A stretch of 64,000 nt of DNA from Sedimentibacter sp. (GCA_018436705.1 JAHDLA010000007.1:186001-250000); one strand, 5' to 3'; counted from the first letter of the stretch, positions 1-8,650 are shown. The notes: generated by a model from the sequence alone, not told the origin. Translations and numbers: made by a program.

Positions 1-356
1 TCATTTCTGTACTCTTCTGCAGTAGTTTTTAAATATTTGTACAAAGGTTCCTCGTTTTTACCGTTAACTTCAATTTTTGAAAATTGTTTAAAATCAACAC
101 CGAAGTTCAGTCTGCAAAAACCGGCAATTTCTTCGTTTGTTCCAGGAGCCTGCTCTAAGAACTGATTGCTTGGAAAATCCAGTATTTCAAATCCTTCATC
201 TTTATATTTATTGTACAGCTTCTGTAATCCGTCATATTGAGGAGTGAAACCACAGCCTGTTGCACCGTTTACTACAAGCAATACCTTTCCTTTATACTCC
301 GATAATGATACTTCTTTATTTTCTATATCTTTTACTTTAAAATCATATATTTTCAT
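1..356 (-). CDS. glutathione peroxidase family protein (partial, C-terminus beyond left edge)
   Basis: Thiol peroxidase of the thioredoxin fold that reduces hydroperoxides in the cytosol. The visible 118 residues begin MKIYDFKVKDIENKEVSL, followed by YKGKVLLVVNGATGCGFTPQY. This is the family's active-site segment (usual form NVASxCGFTxQY) with the peroxidatic residue encoded as Cys (TGT), not selenocysteine, and with an unusual GATG in place of VASK. The second family block (LDFPSNQF) is also present. The ATG is preceded by AGGAGGA at good spacing. The gene runs off the window, so the last 40 or so residues expected for the family are not visible. The family call is strong; the reductant is unknown, since clostridial members usually use thioredoxin. 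Confidence 0.9.
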   Translation of the reverse strand, partial: MKIYDFKVKDIENKEVSLSEYKGKVLLVVNGATGCGFTPQYDGLQKLYNKYKDEGFEILDFPSNQFLEQAPGTNEEIAGFCRLNFGVDFKQFSKIEVNGKNEEPLYKYLKTTAEEYRN

Positions 357-553
357 TTATTCCTCCTGAATTTATTTATATTATAAATGTACAGTCTTTA
401 TATACCCTCATATTAAAATTTTAAGCAAAAACTTTAATAATTTATTTCATTAGATGTAGAAAAGCAACTTGACGCTATCCAGATTTTCTTACATATTGTT
501 TAATTTAATAATTTCTGCTATACTTATTTTAAAAATACCGGGTGGTGATAATC

Positions 554-2152
554 ATGAAAACAATACTTTACAATGCAAAGATTTATATTGAAAAAAACGT
601 TTTTCAAGAGGCTGTTTTAATTGAAGACGGAGTCATTAAAGCAATCGGGCCCAACAAAAATATTATGCTGAATAATGCAGACAAGATAATAGATCTGCAG
701 GGAAAAACCGTTATACCCGGCTTAAACGACAGCCATCTTCATATTGCCATGGTTGGAGAGTCAATGAAAGCATGCATCTTAACAAGCGCCAAATCCATTG
801 ATGATATAATTATCATAGGAAAAGATTACTTGGAAAACTGCAAAAATCCAACCGCTCTCCACGGGAAAAACTGGAACCAGGACTATTTTACTTCAGGGGA
901 ACAAAGAATGCCAACCCGCCATGATTTGGATAAAATATCATCAGAAATACCTATTGTATTAGAAAGAGTTTGCGGCCACGTTGTGTGCGCTAACACAAAA
1001 TCTCTTGAACTGCTGGGAATTGATGAAAATACAGAGGTTGGCGGCGGTGAAGTTATAAAAGGAAGCGATGGAAAACCTAACGGAATATTTACTGAAAATG
1101 CCACAAGGCTGCTGCTGCCTGTCCTGCCTGATAAAAGCCTTTCTGACAGAGAAACTGAAATTCTTAACGCCGCAAATTATGCATTAAGTACAGGGGTTAC
1201 TTCCGTACAATCATGTGATGTAATGAGTAAAGAATTTAAAAGTGTATTTAAAGTAATACACAATATTTACGATAACGGCAAAACAAAACTAAGATACAAT
1301 CCTCAGTTCAATTTTCAGGATATAGATGTATTTAAGGAATATTTGGAAACCGAACATATAAACGGCAGTTACGACGGCAGATTTTTATCAAGAGGAGCAC
1401 TAAAGCTGTTTAAGGATGGTTCTTTAGGCGCCAGAACTGCACTTATGACTAATGATTATAATGACGCACCCGGCATAAAAGGCGTCCCTGCTTTAAGTGA
1501 CCAGCAGCTTCAGGCCCTCTGCGATTTAGCAACGGAAAACGGGATAAGAGTCGTTACTCACGCCATAGGAGACGGCGCAGTTGAAAGTGTTATAAATGCT
1601 TATGAGCGGACTATGAAAGGAAGCGGCAATACTCTTCGACACGGAATTGTCCACTGCCAGATTACAAACCGAAGTCAAATAGAAAGGATTGCACGTCTCA
1701 ATATTCCTGTAATGCTGCAGCCTATATTCCTTGATTATGACATACAGATAGTTGAATCCCGCGTAGGAAGAGCGTTGGCTGAAACTTCATATGCTTTTAA
1801 TACATTGAATAAGCTTGATGCCCCCATAAGTTTCGGAACTGATTCACCTGTGGAAGATTTAAATCCATTTCCAAACATCTATTCAGCTGTGACAAGACAA
1901 AGAATGAATTTGACACCTGAAAAAGGATTTATCCCCGGCGAAAAGATGAGCGTCGAAGATGCTGTTGATGCATATACCATAGGCAGCGCTTTCAACGAAT
2001 TTAAGGAAAATGAAAAAGGAAGGCTCAAGCCCGGATTCGCTGCAGACTTGGCTGTACTGGACTCTGATATTTTTACCATCGATCATAATAAGATTAAAGA
2101 CATAAAAGTAGTTAAGACTATGGTCGACGGAGATTTCGTCTTTGAAATGTAA
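554..2152 (+). CDS. amidohydrolase family protein (YtcJ-like, metal-dependent)
   Basis: A 532-residue member of the amidohydrolase superfamily, YtcJ/ExoEnzyme-like subgroup (amidohydrolase_3). Visible signatures are the N-terminal beta-sandwich (IDLQGKTVIPGLNDSHLHI, with the HxH metal motif), a Lys in LKLFKDGSLGAR, the His in VTHAIGDGAVE, the His in RHGIVHCQ, and the late Asp in SFGTDSPVEDLNPF. C-terminal GRLKPGFAADLAVLD is typical of the fold. The ATG start is chosen over two in-frame GTGs four residues upstream because GGTGGTG lies at ribosome-site distance from it. The substrate cannot be read from sequence. It is probably monocistronic, with a terminator directly after the stop. Confidence 0.88.
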   Translation: MKTILYNAKIYIEKNVFQEAVLIEDGVIKAIGPNKNIMLNNADKIIDLQGKTVIPGLNDSHLHIAMVGESMKACILTSAKSIDDIIIIGKDYLENCKNPTALHGKNWNQDYFTSGEQRMPTRHDLDKISSEIPIVLERVCGHVVCANTKSLELLGIDENTEVGGGEVIKGSDGKPNGIFTENATRLLLPVLPDKSLSDRETEILNAANYALSTGVTSVQSCDVMSKEFKSVFKVIHNIYDNGKTKLRYNPQFNFQDIDVFKEYLETEHINGSYDGRFLSRGALKLFKDGSLGARTALMTNDYNDAPGIKGVPALSDQQLQALCDLATENGIRVVTHAIGDGAVESVINAYERTMKGSGNTLRHGIVHCQITNRSQIERIARLNIPVMLQPIFLDYDIQIVESRVGRALAETSYAFNTLNKLDAPISFGTDSPVEDLNPFPNIYSAVTRQRMNLTPEKGFIPGEKMSVEDAVDAYTIGSAFNEFKENEKGRLKPGFAADLAVLDSDIFTIDHNKIKDIKVVKTMVDGDFVFEM

Positions 2153-2178
2153 AAAACGGTCTTACAGGCCGTTTTTTT
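2151..2178 (+). terminator. intrinsic terminator of the amidohydrolase gene
   Basis: AAAAAACGG pairs with CCGTTTTTT around a five-base loop, and the hairpin runs into a T tract starting within ten bases of the stop codon. Confidence 0.85.
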
Positions 2179-2648
2179 TATACAAATTATTACAATATTG
2201 TACAAGAAATTTCATTATGTGAAAAAAGAAATATATTTCAACTTATGAATCTTATTACCAAGCAATATTTTTCATTTTAAATGTTAATATTTTTTCAATT
2301 ATTGTAACAATTTTAACAAATTAGCTAACTATTTTTCAAAAAATTAGTATTTTCTTTAATTTGAAGTACTTTTTATAAGGCCGCAAGACATTTTTTCGTT
2401 AGTTAATTAACTATATGTTAACAAAATGTAAAATTTTTCAGTCTTGACTTTTATTTCTAATATATATTTTTTTTCAGCAAAGGACAACTTTTAAAAATCA
2501 ACTTAGTTTTTCCCATATATGAACATTTTTTCATTTTTCAGCATTGTTTATGTGTGGTTTATATGATAAAATAATGAAAACGTTATATCTTATAATCACT
2601 AGTATAACGCTTTTTTATTCATCATATTATTTTATAGGAGGCTACTCT
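2179..2648. other. AT-rich intergenic leader, 470 bp, with a 14-bp palindrome
   Basis: No coding potential is seen. TAGTTAATTAACTA at 2400-2413 is a perfect palindrome and a possible operator. A weak hairpin, CGTTAT (2581-2586) with ATAACG (2604-2609) followed by six T, lies about 30 bases before the symporter start and could attenuate transcription. Neither can be assigned to a known regulator. Confidence 0.35.
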
Positions 2649-4007
2649 ATGGAAGCAATTATGAACATCAACAGTTGGTTAAATAATATTGTGTGGGGCC
2701 CGCCAATGTTAATACTGATTGTTGGAACAGGACTATTTTTATCAGTAAGTACAAAGTTCTTCTCAATTACCAAATTGGGGTACATCTTGAAGAACACACT
2801 TCTTAAAATTTTCTCTAAAGATCAATCCGGGGAAGGTGAAGTAACGGCATTCCAGGCTGTTGCCACAGCTCTTGCCGCTACCGTCGGAACAGGTAACATA
2901 GCAGGTGTTGCTACTGCTATCGCTGCCGGAGGTCCGGGAGCATTATTATGGATGTGGATTGCTGCAATACTAGGTATGACTACTAAGTTCTCAGAAGTTG
3001 TATTGGCAATTAAATTCAGAGAAAAAACAGATGATGGACGTTTTGTCGGCGGACCCATGTACTATATAAAAAATGGCTTGGGATGGAACTGGCTCGCAGT
3101 GCTATTTGCTCTGTTTGGTACACTTGCAGCATTTGGAATTGGTAACATGGTTCAATCAAATTCAGTTGCTGACGCTCTGCAATCTTCTTTTAGTCTTAAT
3201 CCTTGGATTACAGGTATTGTATTGGCAGTTGTAACTGCTTTGGTTATAGTTGGCGGAATAAAAAGAATAGGTGCTTTCACAGAAAAACTTGTTCCTTTCA
3301 TGGCTGCTATTTATATCATTGGCGGATTAGCAATTATTATAATTAACATAGGCAAGGTTCCTGCTGCTTTCGTTACTATATTTGAAAGCGCATTCTCTGG
3401 AAGAGCTGCTGTCGGCGGTTTTGCAGGAGCAACAGTTATGCAAGCTGTTAGATTCGGTGTTGCCCGCGGTGTATTTACAAACGAAGCCGGTTTAGGTAGT
3501 GCTCCTATAGCTCACGCTGCTGCTACTACAGATCACCCTGTTCGTCAAGGTCTTTGGGGAGTATTTGAAGTATTTGCAGACACACTTGTTATATGTAGTA
3601 TAACAGCTTTGGCAATAATTACGTCAGGTGTTTGGGAAACAGGTATGACAGGAGCCGCACTTACAACACAAGCTTTCGACGTATCGTTGCCAGGCGGAGG
3701 ATACATCGTATCAATAGGCATTGTAATGTTTGCTTTCTCAACTATAGTTGGATGGGAATACTACGGTGAAAGATGTGCTGAGTACTTATTCGGACCTAAA
3801 GCAATTATGGTTTACAGAATAATTTGGATACCGTTTGTATTGATAGGTGCTATCGGCGGCCTTGAAGTAATTTGGTCTTTAGCAGACACATTAAACGGAT
3901 TAATGGCTATCCCGAACTTAATAGGCGTTGTAGCATTGAGCGGAACAGTGTTTAAACTTTTGAAGGAATTCTTTGCTTCGGAAAAAGCTAAAAAACAAAG
4001 CAATTAA
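2649..4007 (+). CDS. alanine/glycine:cation symporter family protein (AGCS)
   Basis: A 452-residue polytopic membrane protein with about ten hydrophobic segments. It imports alanine or glycine with Na+ (or H+). Family hallmarks are GEVTAFQAVATALAATVGTG and NIAGVATAIAAGGPGALLWM in the first third, GGPMYYIKNGLG, the mid-protein block RGVFTNEAGLGSAPIAHA, and GWEYYGERCAEYLFG near the C-terminus. The start is set at the ATG preceded by ATAGGAGGC; an upstream in-frame extension of 35 residues has no ribosome site. It fits an amino-acid fermenter. It shares a nested bidirectional terminator with the convergent SLH gene. Confidence 0.93.
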   Translation: MEAIMNINSWLNNIVWGPPMLILIVGTGLFLSVSTKFFSITKLGYILKNTLLKIFSKDQSGEGEVTAFQAVATALAATVGTGNIAGVATAIAAGGPGALLWMWIAAILGMTTKFSEVVLAIKFREKTDDGRFVGGPMYYIKNGLGWNWLAVLFALFGTLAAFGIGNMVQSNSVADALQSSFSLNPWITGIVLAVVTALVIVGGIKRIGAFTEKLVPFMAAIYIIGGLAIIIINIGKVPAAFVTIFESAFSGRAAVGGFAGATVMQAVRFGVARGVFTNEAGLGSAPIAHAAATTDHPVRQGLWGVFEVFADTLVICSITALAIITSGVWETGMTGAALTTQAFDVSLPGGGYIVSIGIVMFAFSTIVGWEYYGERCAEYLFGPKAIMVYRIIWIPFVLIGAIGGLEVIWSLADTLNGLMAIPNLIGVVALSGTVFKLLKEFFASEKAKKQSN

Positions 4008-4079
4008 AAAAGCTGAGATATAATGATATGACCCCCAAAAGTTAAACTTTTGGGGGTCGGTTCAAAACCTCAGCTTTTT
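4007..4079. terminator. nested bidirectional terminator
   Basis: Two hairpins, one inside the other. The outer arms AAAAAGCTGAG and CTCAGCTTTTT (11 bp) enclose an inner perfect hairpin at 4030-4058 (GACCCCCAAAAG with CTTTTGGGGGTC). A/T tracts on both sides let it serve both convergent genes. Confidence 0.85.
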
Positions 4080-4095
4080 CTTTTTTCTCTCTTTA

Positions 4096-5751
4096 TTATT
4101 TTACATAGATTTTAATTAATCCGTCATAACCATTATAGTTATCTTCATCTTCAAAAACAGTATAATCAACTTCTATATTACCTTCATCCTCAAAAATATA
4201 TCTTATATATTCAATATCCTCTAATTCATAGCTTACACCATTTTGAACATTGATTAAATTTTTCTTGCCATCAAGCTTAATTTTAAGCGTTCCTTCGTCA
4301 GGAATCACAAACATTGCATACTCGAGTTCTTCTTCGTCTATGTCATCTTCAACTAGTTCAGACAGCCTTTCTGCAAAATCAACGTCTATAAATTCATCCT
4401 CATAGTCTGCCGTCAGTTTCATCGTAGAAATTTCCTGAACAGCTTCAACCGTTATCTTTATTTCCCCTTCGTATTCTTTATCGCTTGATTTTTCTTCTGC
4501 ATAATATTTTATAACAACTTCTCCGTCAAAACCTTGATTTGGCTTAAACATGATGCAATCAACATCATCTATATCATATGTTTTTGTTCTGGTCACAGCT
4601 TCCTTACTTTCAGGTTTTCCGTCCCCATCACTGTCATAGTACAAAACGCCCTGCTTTTCTGAAGGAATTATAAATTTAACCGTATCAACAAAATCTTCAA
4701 AATCGTCTTCATCTATGCGCACATATTCATTTTCAGAAATTTCATAAGTGATAAGTTTAAGATTATCATAGTCAATTTTTATTATCATTGACCCATCATA
4801 GGAATCTTCTTCTGTATACGCCGTATATTTTACTGTAACTTCTCCTTTGAAATACTCTTCCGGAACAAATGTGATATTTCTTATTATGTTTTTTTCATAC
4901 CTGCCTAAATAATACTTTGTTACCTCAGATACCAAGGAATTTTCATTTTGATCTTCATCATAATCATAATATAATTTTCCTCCGGATTCCGGCAGTTCGA
5001 ACTTCACATATTCAATATCATCGTCTGTAACATCATCTAAAGCCTCCGTAAACCAGCTGTCTTTAAAGTTCAATTGTTCTCCGTTTTCAACATCTGCCTT
5101 AATATCGTTTATGTCATCTTCCTTTTCATCATAATCATAATCGTTCAATATATAAAACATCATCCAAAAGACATCTCTTCTTTTCGCAAAGCTGTTTAGT
5201 TCATCTTTGTAGATTTCTTCTAACTCCTCTATCTTGTCATCTTCAAAATCCACATTTAAAATTTCTCCCGAACGCTGGATAAGCCATATTGCCTCTTGAA
5301 TTGTAACCGGATTTCCGGGTCTGAAATATTTTCCGTCTCCTTTAGCAATACCCAGTTTTTTTGCTATTTTGACCGATTCATAATAATATTCATTAAAATC
5401 AACATCCTCAAAAATATCTTTAAATTCTTCGGATTTATCGTCATAATCGTCTTCGTCAATTACACCATATTGGTCAAGCATCCTTGCAATCATTACAATC
5501 ACATCTGCACGTTTTATATTACCGCTCAAGCCAAAGTCTCCATTGCCGTATCCCTTCACTATTTTCATTCTAATCAATAGATTCAGAGCATCTTCATAAT
5601 CATTTGCTTCTATTTTTTGATAGGTCCTATGCTGTATTTTCGGATGTGTTTTCCATTTGTCCTTCTTTGCCGGCATTGCAAATGCCGCAGTTGTAAATAT
5701 CATACTCAATGCAACTGTGGATGATATAATTCTTAACACTTTGCTTTTCAT
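4096..5751 (-). CDS. SLH-domain surface protein with three acidic repeat domains
   Basis: A secreted 551-residue cell-envelope protein. It has a Sec signal peptide (MKSKVLRII...AAFA), then two S-layer-homology segments over about residues 48-170 (ALNLLIRMKIVKGYGNGDFG; AKKLGIAKGDGKYFRPGNPVT), which normally bind pyruvylated wall polymer. The remainder is very rich in Asp/Glu. It contains three related units of roughly 90 residues, each with a 'vkFxiP' strand, a DxD-containing loop and a closing GxIKI strand (EYVKFELPESGG, DTVKFIIPSEKQG, EYAMFVIPDEG; ends DGSMIIKID, EGEIKITVE, DGLIKIYVK). Acidic loops suggest Ca2+ binding, which is inference. GGAGGG precedes the ATG. It has no obvious operon partner. 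Confidence 0.82.
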   Translation of the reverse strand: MKSKVLRIISSTVALSMIFTTAAFAMPAKKDKWKTHPKIQHRTYQKIEANDYEDALNLLIRMKIVKGYGNGDFGLSGNIKRADVIVMIARMLDQYGVIDEDDYDDKSEEFKDIFEDVDFNEYYYESVKIAKKLGIAKGDGKYFRPGNPVTIQEAIWLIQRSGEILNVDFEDDKIEELEEIYKDELNSFAKRRDVFWMMFYILNDYDYDEKEDDINDIKADVENGEQLNFKDSWFTEALDDVTDDDIEYVKFELPESGGKLYYDYDEDQNENSLVSEVTKYYLGRYEKNIIRNITFVPEEYFKGEVTVKYTAYTEEDSYDGSMIIKIDYDNLKLITYEISENEYVRIDEDDFEDFVDTVKFIIPSEKQGVLYYDSDGDGKPESKEAVTRTKTYDIDDVDCIMFKPNQGFDGEVVIKYYAEEKSSDKEYEGEIKITVEAVQEISTMKLTADYEDEFIDVDFAERLSELVEDDIDEEELEYAMFVIPDEGTLKIKLDGKKNLINVQNGVSYELEDIEYIRYIFEDEGNIEVDYTVFEDEDNYNGYDGLIKIYVK

Positions 5752-5853
5752 AAATTCCCTCCATTTACTACTAATTATAATTGTTACTTCTGAAATTCCA
5801 GATACACAATAATGTTCGGGACCGGCAAATAAAATTTAGGGGTGTAATTTAAT

Positions 5854-6558
5854 TTAATGAAATTCTATGTATTGATTATTAACATCCACCAAATATTTTT
5901 CGCACATACCTTGGAACCTTTCTGACACTAAATTCTCAATTTCAGCCATAGCATTATACAGTGATGACCCCTCCTCATATTCAAAACCCACAAGCTGAAA
6001 AAATACATTTTTACTGTTTAAAGTAATTTTTCCCAACTCGCTCTGTCTCCAAACCCATTTTAAAGTTTGGACTTTATTTCCGCTTGTAAACACAAGTTCA
6101 CCTTCAGGCACACTTTCATACTCGCTTGCACCAAAAGGCAGAAATATATCATTATTTCTACTGTATCGAACTTCTAAATCTTCGCTAATGTCTTTCAAAT
6201 CATGCCCGCCAAGAGAAATACAATTTTCAATAGACACCGCATTGCACAAGTCAACCAAGGCATTTATAACAGGAAGATGTCCACCTTTTAATACTCTTTT
6301 AAACATTGCTTCTACAGAAGGCGGATATTTATTAGGATTTATCCCCGATTTAATCATTATTTCCCTGTAAAGCTCCACATTATGCAGCTGCCTAAGTTGG
6401 TTCGGATCTATATCTTCTCTCATTCTGGATTCTGCCTTTCTTAGCCGCTGCTCGTCTTCAGGCAAAGTTTCAGAATTTTTAATATTATGCGCAACTATAA
6501 TTCCAAATTTTATTTTTTGTTCTAATTCAAAAACAGATTTATCAATTGTGTATTTCAT
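5854..6558 (-). CDS. B3/4 domain-containing protein
   Basis: A 234-residue stand-alone relative of the B3/B4 editing domain of phenylalanyl-tRNA synthetase beta. Family features are the central R-x-LHNVELYREIM helix, SVEAMFKRVLKGGHLPVINALVDLCNAVS (a run typical of the fold) and the G-GHDL turn. Members may deacylate tRNA or bind amino acids, but the function of the free-standing form is not established. The ATG follows GAGGAGAGCG. A second, diverged copy lies at 41587-42303 in this window. Confidence 0.8.
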   Translation of the reverse strand: MKYTIDKSVFELEQKIKFGIIVAHNIKNSETLPEDEQRLRKAESRMREDIDPNQLRQLHNVELYREIMIKSGINPNKYPPSVEAMFKRVLKGGHLPVINALVDLCNAVSIENCISLGGHDLKDISEDLEVRYSRNNDIFLPFGASEYESVPEGELVFTSGNKVQTLKWVWRQSELGKITLNSKNVFFQLVGFEYEEGSSLYNAMAEIENLVSERFQGMCEKYLVDVNNQYIEFH

Positions 6559-6706
6559 TACGCTCTCCTCGTTTTATATTTATATTTATTATATTATATC
6601 GTAACTTCCAAAAAATTCAATTTATTTTGAATTTATATCTTTTATTTTTCAACATTAGTAGGATATATTTCGATATTTTGAAAATAATATTACAGGAGGT
6701 GTTTTT

Positions 6707-7240
6707 ATGAATTTTACACAAAAAGAAAGAACTTTGTTAGAGGATCAAAAAAGCCACGAGGAAATTTGCATACAAAAATATACTAACTATGCAAGTTTAG
6801 CACAAGATCAAGAGTTAAAGAATATTTTCAATCAAATTGCTCAAACAGAACAGCAGCATTACAACACTATTGACCAGCTCTTAAAAGGGCAGGTACCGCA
6901 AATGCAGCAGGGAGGATCACAGCAGAATCAGAGCAGCAGCATGCAGATGAAATCTCAGCAGTCACAGTCAATGCAAGGCAGTCAACAAACGCAGGCAAAT
7001 CAATCGCCCAGTTTTGTGCCTAAAGGCCAATCTTCAAATTATAGCAATTCAGACAAAGATTTGTGCAGTGATTTGCTTATGACTGAAAAATATGTTTCAT
7101 CAACGTATGATACAGCCATATTTGAATTTAGAGATCCACAGGTTCGTAGTATTTTAAATCACATTCAAAAAGAAGAACAGCAGCATGGGGAAACTCTATA
7201 TAAATATATGGAAAGCAAGGGAATGTACCAGGCTAAATAA
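6707..7240 (+). CDS. CotF-like spore coat / ferritin-like protein with Q/S-rich linker
   Basis: A 177-residue protein of two helical halves. The N-terminal half (FTQKERTLLEDQKSHEEICI...FNQIAQTEQQHYNTIDQLL) and the C-terminal half (DKDLCSDLLMTEKYVSSTYD...ILNHIQKEEQQHGETLYKYM) each match the coat-F pattern of paired helices with an ExxH-type motif (EQQH in both). They are joined by about 45 residues rich in Gln, Ser and Met. Such proteins are spore coat components in clostridia and bacilli; whether the EQQH motifs bind metal is unknown. GGAGGTG precedes the ATG. Monocistronic, with a strong terminator. Confidence 0.8.
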   Translation: MNFTQKERTLLEDQKSHEEICIQKYTNYASLAQDQELKNIFNQIAQTEQQHYNTIDQLLKGQVPQMQQGGSQQNQSSSMQMKSQQSQSMQGSQQTQANQSPSFVPKGQSSNYSNSDKDLCSDLLMTEKYVSSTYDTAIFEFRDPQVRSILNHIQKEEQQHGETLYKYMESKGMYQAK

Positions 7241-7262
7241 AACAATCTTCTTCAACTATCTG

Positions 7263-7311
7263 AGCGGCATTATTCTTGGTGACTTTGTCATCAAGAATAA
7301 TGCCGCTTTTT
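7263..7311 (+). terminator. strong intrinsic terminator after the coat gene
   Basis: A 16-bp perfect stem (AGCGGCATTATTCTTG with CAAGAATAATGCCGCT) around a 13-base loop, then a run of T. The 270 bases between it and the next gene hold only the selenoprotein promoter. Confidence 0.92.
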
Positions 7312-7509
7312 AACTATTTTTGAATTAAAAATAATATTTTATTATAATTATAGCAATTGTTTGTTTTTTTACATTCGAGCTTTTTGTATAACATATTTTT
7401 ATTAAAAATCATTTATTTTTAAAAATTATTTATGCTTTAAAGCTGTTGATTTTGCTTGTTTTTATTGAAATATCAGCATAATTTTCGGGCATATGTCAAA
7501 AATTAATTA

Positions 7510-7538
7510 TTGATATATTTCAAATTTTAGATTATAAT
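7510..7538 (+). promoter_or_regulatory. sigma-A promoter of the selenoprotein gene
   Basis: TTGATA, a 17-base spacer, then TATAAT, 44 bases before the start codon. Confidence 0.65.
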
Positions 7539-7581
7539 TATTGTATTGATTCAACAAACTACTTATATTAGGAGAGTGAAT

Positions 7582-8238
7582 ATGTCAGAAAACAAACAGA
7601 TATCAAGGAAAGAATTCATCAAAAGCATGGGATACACGGCAGCAGGTGTAGTTGCAGCCGGTTCATTAGGTGGACTTCTTACAGGTTGCTCAACTTCTGC
7701 ACCAGCAGCAGATGTTGATACTTCTCAGGCTCCAGAGTTTCCATGGCCTTATAAAAAGCTTGACCCTGCAGTAGTAGAGGCGGCAGCTTTTCAAGGATAT
7801 AAAGAAAAGGGTGGCTGAGGCTCCGGAGTGGCTGAAGGTTTCTTCGGCGTATTGTCTCAAGAAGTAGGATATCCATTCAATCAAGTTCCTGTAGCAGCAT
7901 TTACAAATTTTGGAGCAGGATTCCAACAAGCAGCGCTATGCGGATCTGTAGGAGCAGCAGCACTATGTTTAGGAACTGTTTGCGAACCAGATGTAGCTAA
8001 AAAACTGCTAGGAGAATTAGAAAGCTGGTATAAAGAAGCTGAACTTCCTATATACCAACCAGATGTTAAATTAGAGACAACCGTTGCAGGCTCCATACTG
8101 TGTGCTGATTCAGTAGGTACTTTTATGGAAGCAACAGGAACAGAAATGGGAAGCGACGAAAGAAAAGCTCGTTGCGCAGGCGTTGCAGCAGATGTAACCA
8201 GAAAAATGGTAGAATTGCTTAATGAACATTATGCATAA
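7582..8238 (+). CDS. Tat-exported C_GCAxxG_C_C family redox selenoprotein (UGA at codon 79 read as Sec)
   Basis: Read through one in-frame TGA (7816-7818), this is a 218-residue protein of the C_GCAxxG_C_C (split-Soret-associated redox) family. It starts SENKQISRKEFIKSMGYTAA, a twin-arginine-like signal (SRKEFIK with a single Arg followed by Lys) plus a hydrophobic stretch and a possible lipobox GGLLTGC. The UGA sits at YKEKGG-U-GSGVAEGFFG, where homologues have Cys (GGC-x-GV). Downstream family Cys motifs continue in frame: ALCGSVGAAALCLGTVC, then ILCADSVGTFMEATG and ERKARCAGVAADVTRKMVELL. Both halves therefore belong to one protein. The start is the ATG after TTAGGAGAG, not the upstream in-frame ATT/ATG context. 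Function: probably thiol/selenol redox chemistry outside the membrane; the substrate is unknown. tatA follows. Confidence 0.88.
7819..7848 (+). promoter_or_regulatory. bacterial SECIS-like hairpin
   Basis: Directly downstream of the TGA, GCTGAAG (7831-7837) pairs with CTTCGGC (7842-7848) in a 7-bp stem with a four-base loop GTTT. The loop opens with GT and lies 19 bases after the TGA, inside the 16-37 base window described for bacterial SECIS elements recognised by SelB. Confidence 0.75.
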
Positions 8239-8247
8239 AAGCTAATT

Positions 8248-8286
8248 ATTAAACAAACGAGGATTATTCTTCCTCGTTTATTTAAT
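8248..8286 (+). terminator. terminator after the selenoprotein gene
   Basis: ATTAAACAAACGAGGA pairs with TCCTCGTTTATTTAAT with one mismatch around TTATTCT. It separates the selenoprotein from tatA. Confidence 0.8.
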
Positions 8287-8295
8287 AATTTTAGA

Positions 8296-8324
8296 TTGAA
8301 AAATATAACGTTTCATAGTATAAT
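8296..8324 (+). promoter_or_regulatory. sigma-A promoter of tatA
   Basis: TTGAAA, a 17-base spacer, then TATAAT, 30 bases before the tatA ATG. Confidence 0.7.
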
Positions 8325-8354
8325 AGACAAAAAAGCACAGAAGGTGGAATTTAC

Positions 8355-8546
8355 ATGGGCAAAATTGGAGCACCAGAGCTAATTTTAATATTAGCCATTG
8401 CATTAGTAATTTTTGGTCCTTCTAAGCTACCCGAAATCGGAAGATCAATCGGCGAAGCTTTTGGACAGTTTAAGCGTCATGCAAACAAAGTCTCAGAAGA
8501 CACTACTACTGAAGCTAAAGATTCAGACAACGATAAGAACAGCTAA
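8355..8546 (+). CDS. tatA: twin-arginine translocase subunit TatA/TatE
   Basis: A 63-residue single-pass membrane protein. A short N-terminus ([20 protein letters not shown]) carries the transmembrane helix, then the hinge [20 protein letters not shown] with the family's conserved FGPxKLPxxGR block and an amphipathic helix, ending in a polar tail. TatA forms the pore of the Tat pathway for folded proteins. It lies next to a gene with a Tat-like signal, which suggests functional pairing; tatC is not in this window. AAGGTGG precedes the ATG. It has its own promoter and terminator. Confidence 0.95.
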   Translation: MGKIGAPELILILAIALVIFGPSKLPEIGRSIGEAFGQFKRHANKVSEDTTTEAKDSDNDKNS

Positions 8547-8555
8547 CATAGGATA

Positions 8556-8588
8556 AAAATACTTAGTATTAATATTAAGTATTTTTTC
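8556..8588 (+). terminator. tatA terminator
   Basis: AATACTTA and TAAGTATT form an 8-bp stem followed by TTTTTT. Confidence 0.7.
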
Positions 8589-8610
8589 TTTTTAAATAAA
8601 AAAAAGCATT

Positions 8611-8650
8611 TAAAAGTTTTAACAATAGTTTTTTATTGTTAAAACTTTTA
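8611..8650. repeat. 17-bp perfect inverted repeat in a gene-free stretch
   Basis: The arms at 8611-8627 and 8634-8650 are perfect complements (TAAAAGTTTTAACAATA type) around six bases. It lies 25 bases after the tatA terminator and is not followed by a clean T tract, so it is either a second terminator or a binding or structural site. Confidence 0.6.

Noticed and set aside
1..356. Selenocysteine glutathione peroxidase
   Set aside because: The catalytic codon is TGT (Cys), not TGA.
2544..2648. Upstream extension of the alanine symporter
   Set aside because: No ribosome site at the upstream ATG, and the extension does not match the family start; ATAGGAGGC marks the ATG at 2649.
7546..8238. 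Pseudogene or frameshift interpretation of the interrupted redox protein gene
   Set aside because: The two halves are in the same frame, interrupted by one TGA at a conserved Cys position, with a suitable hairpin downstream and no other damage.
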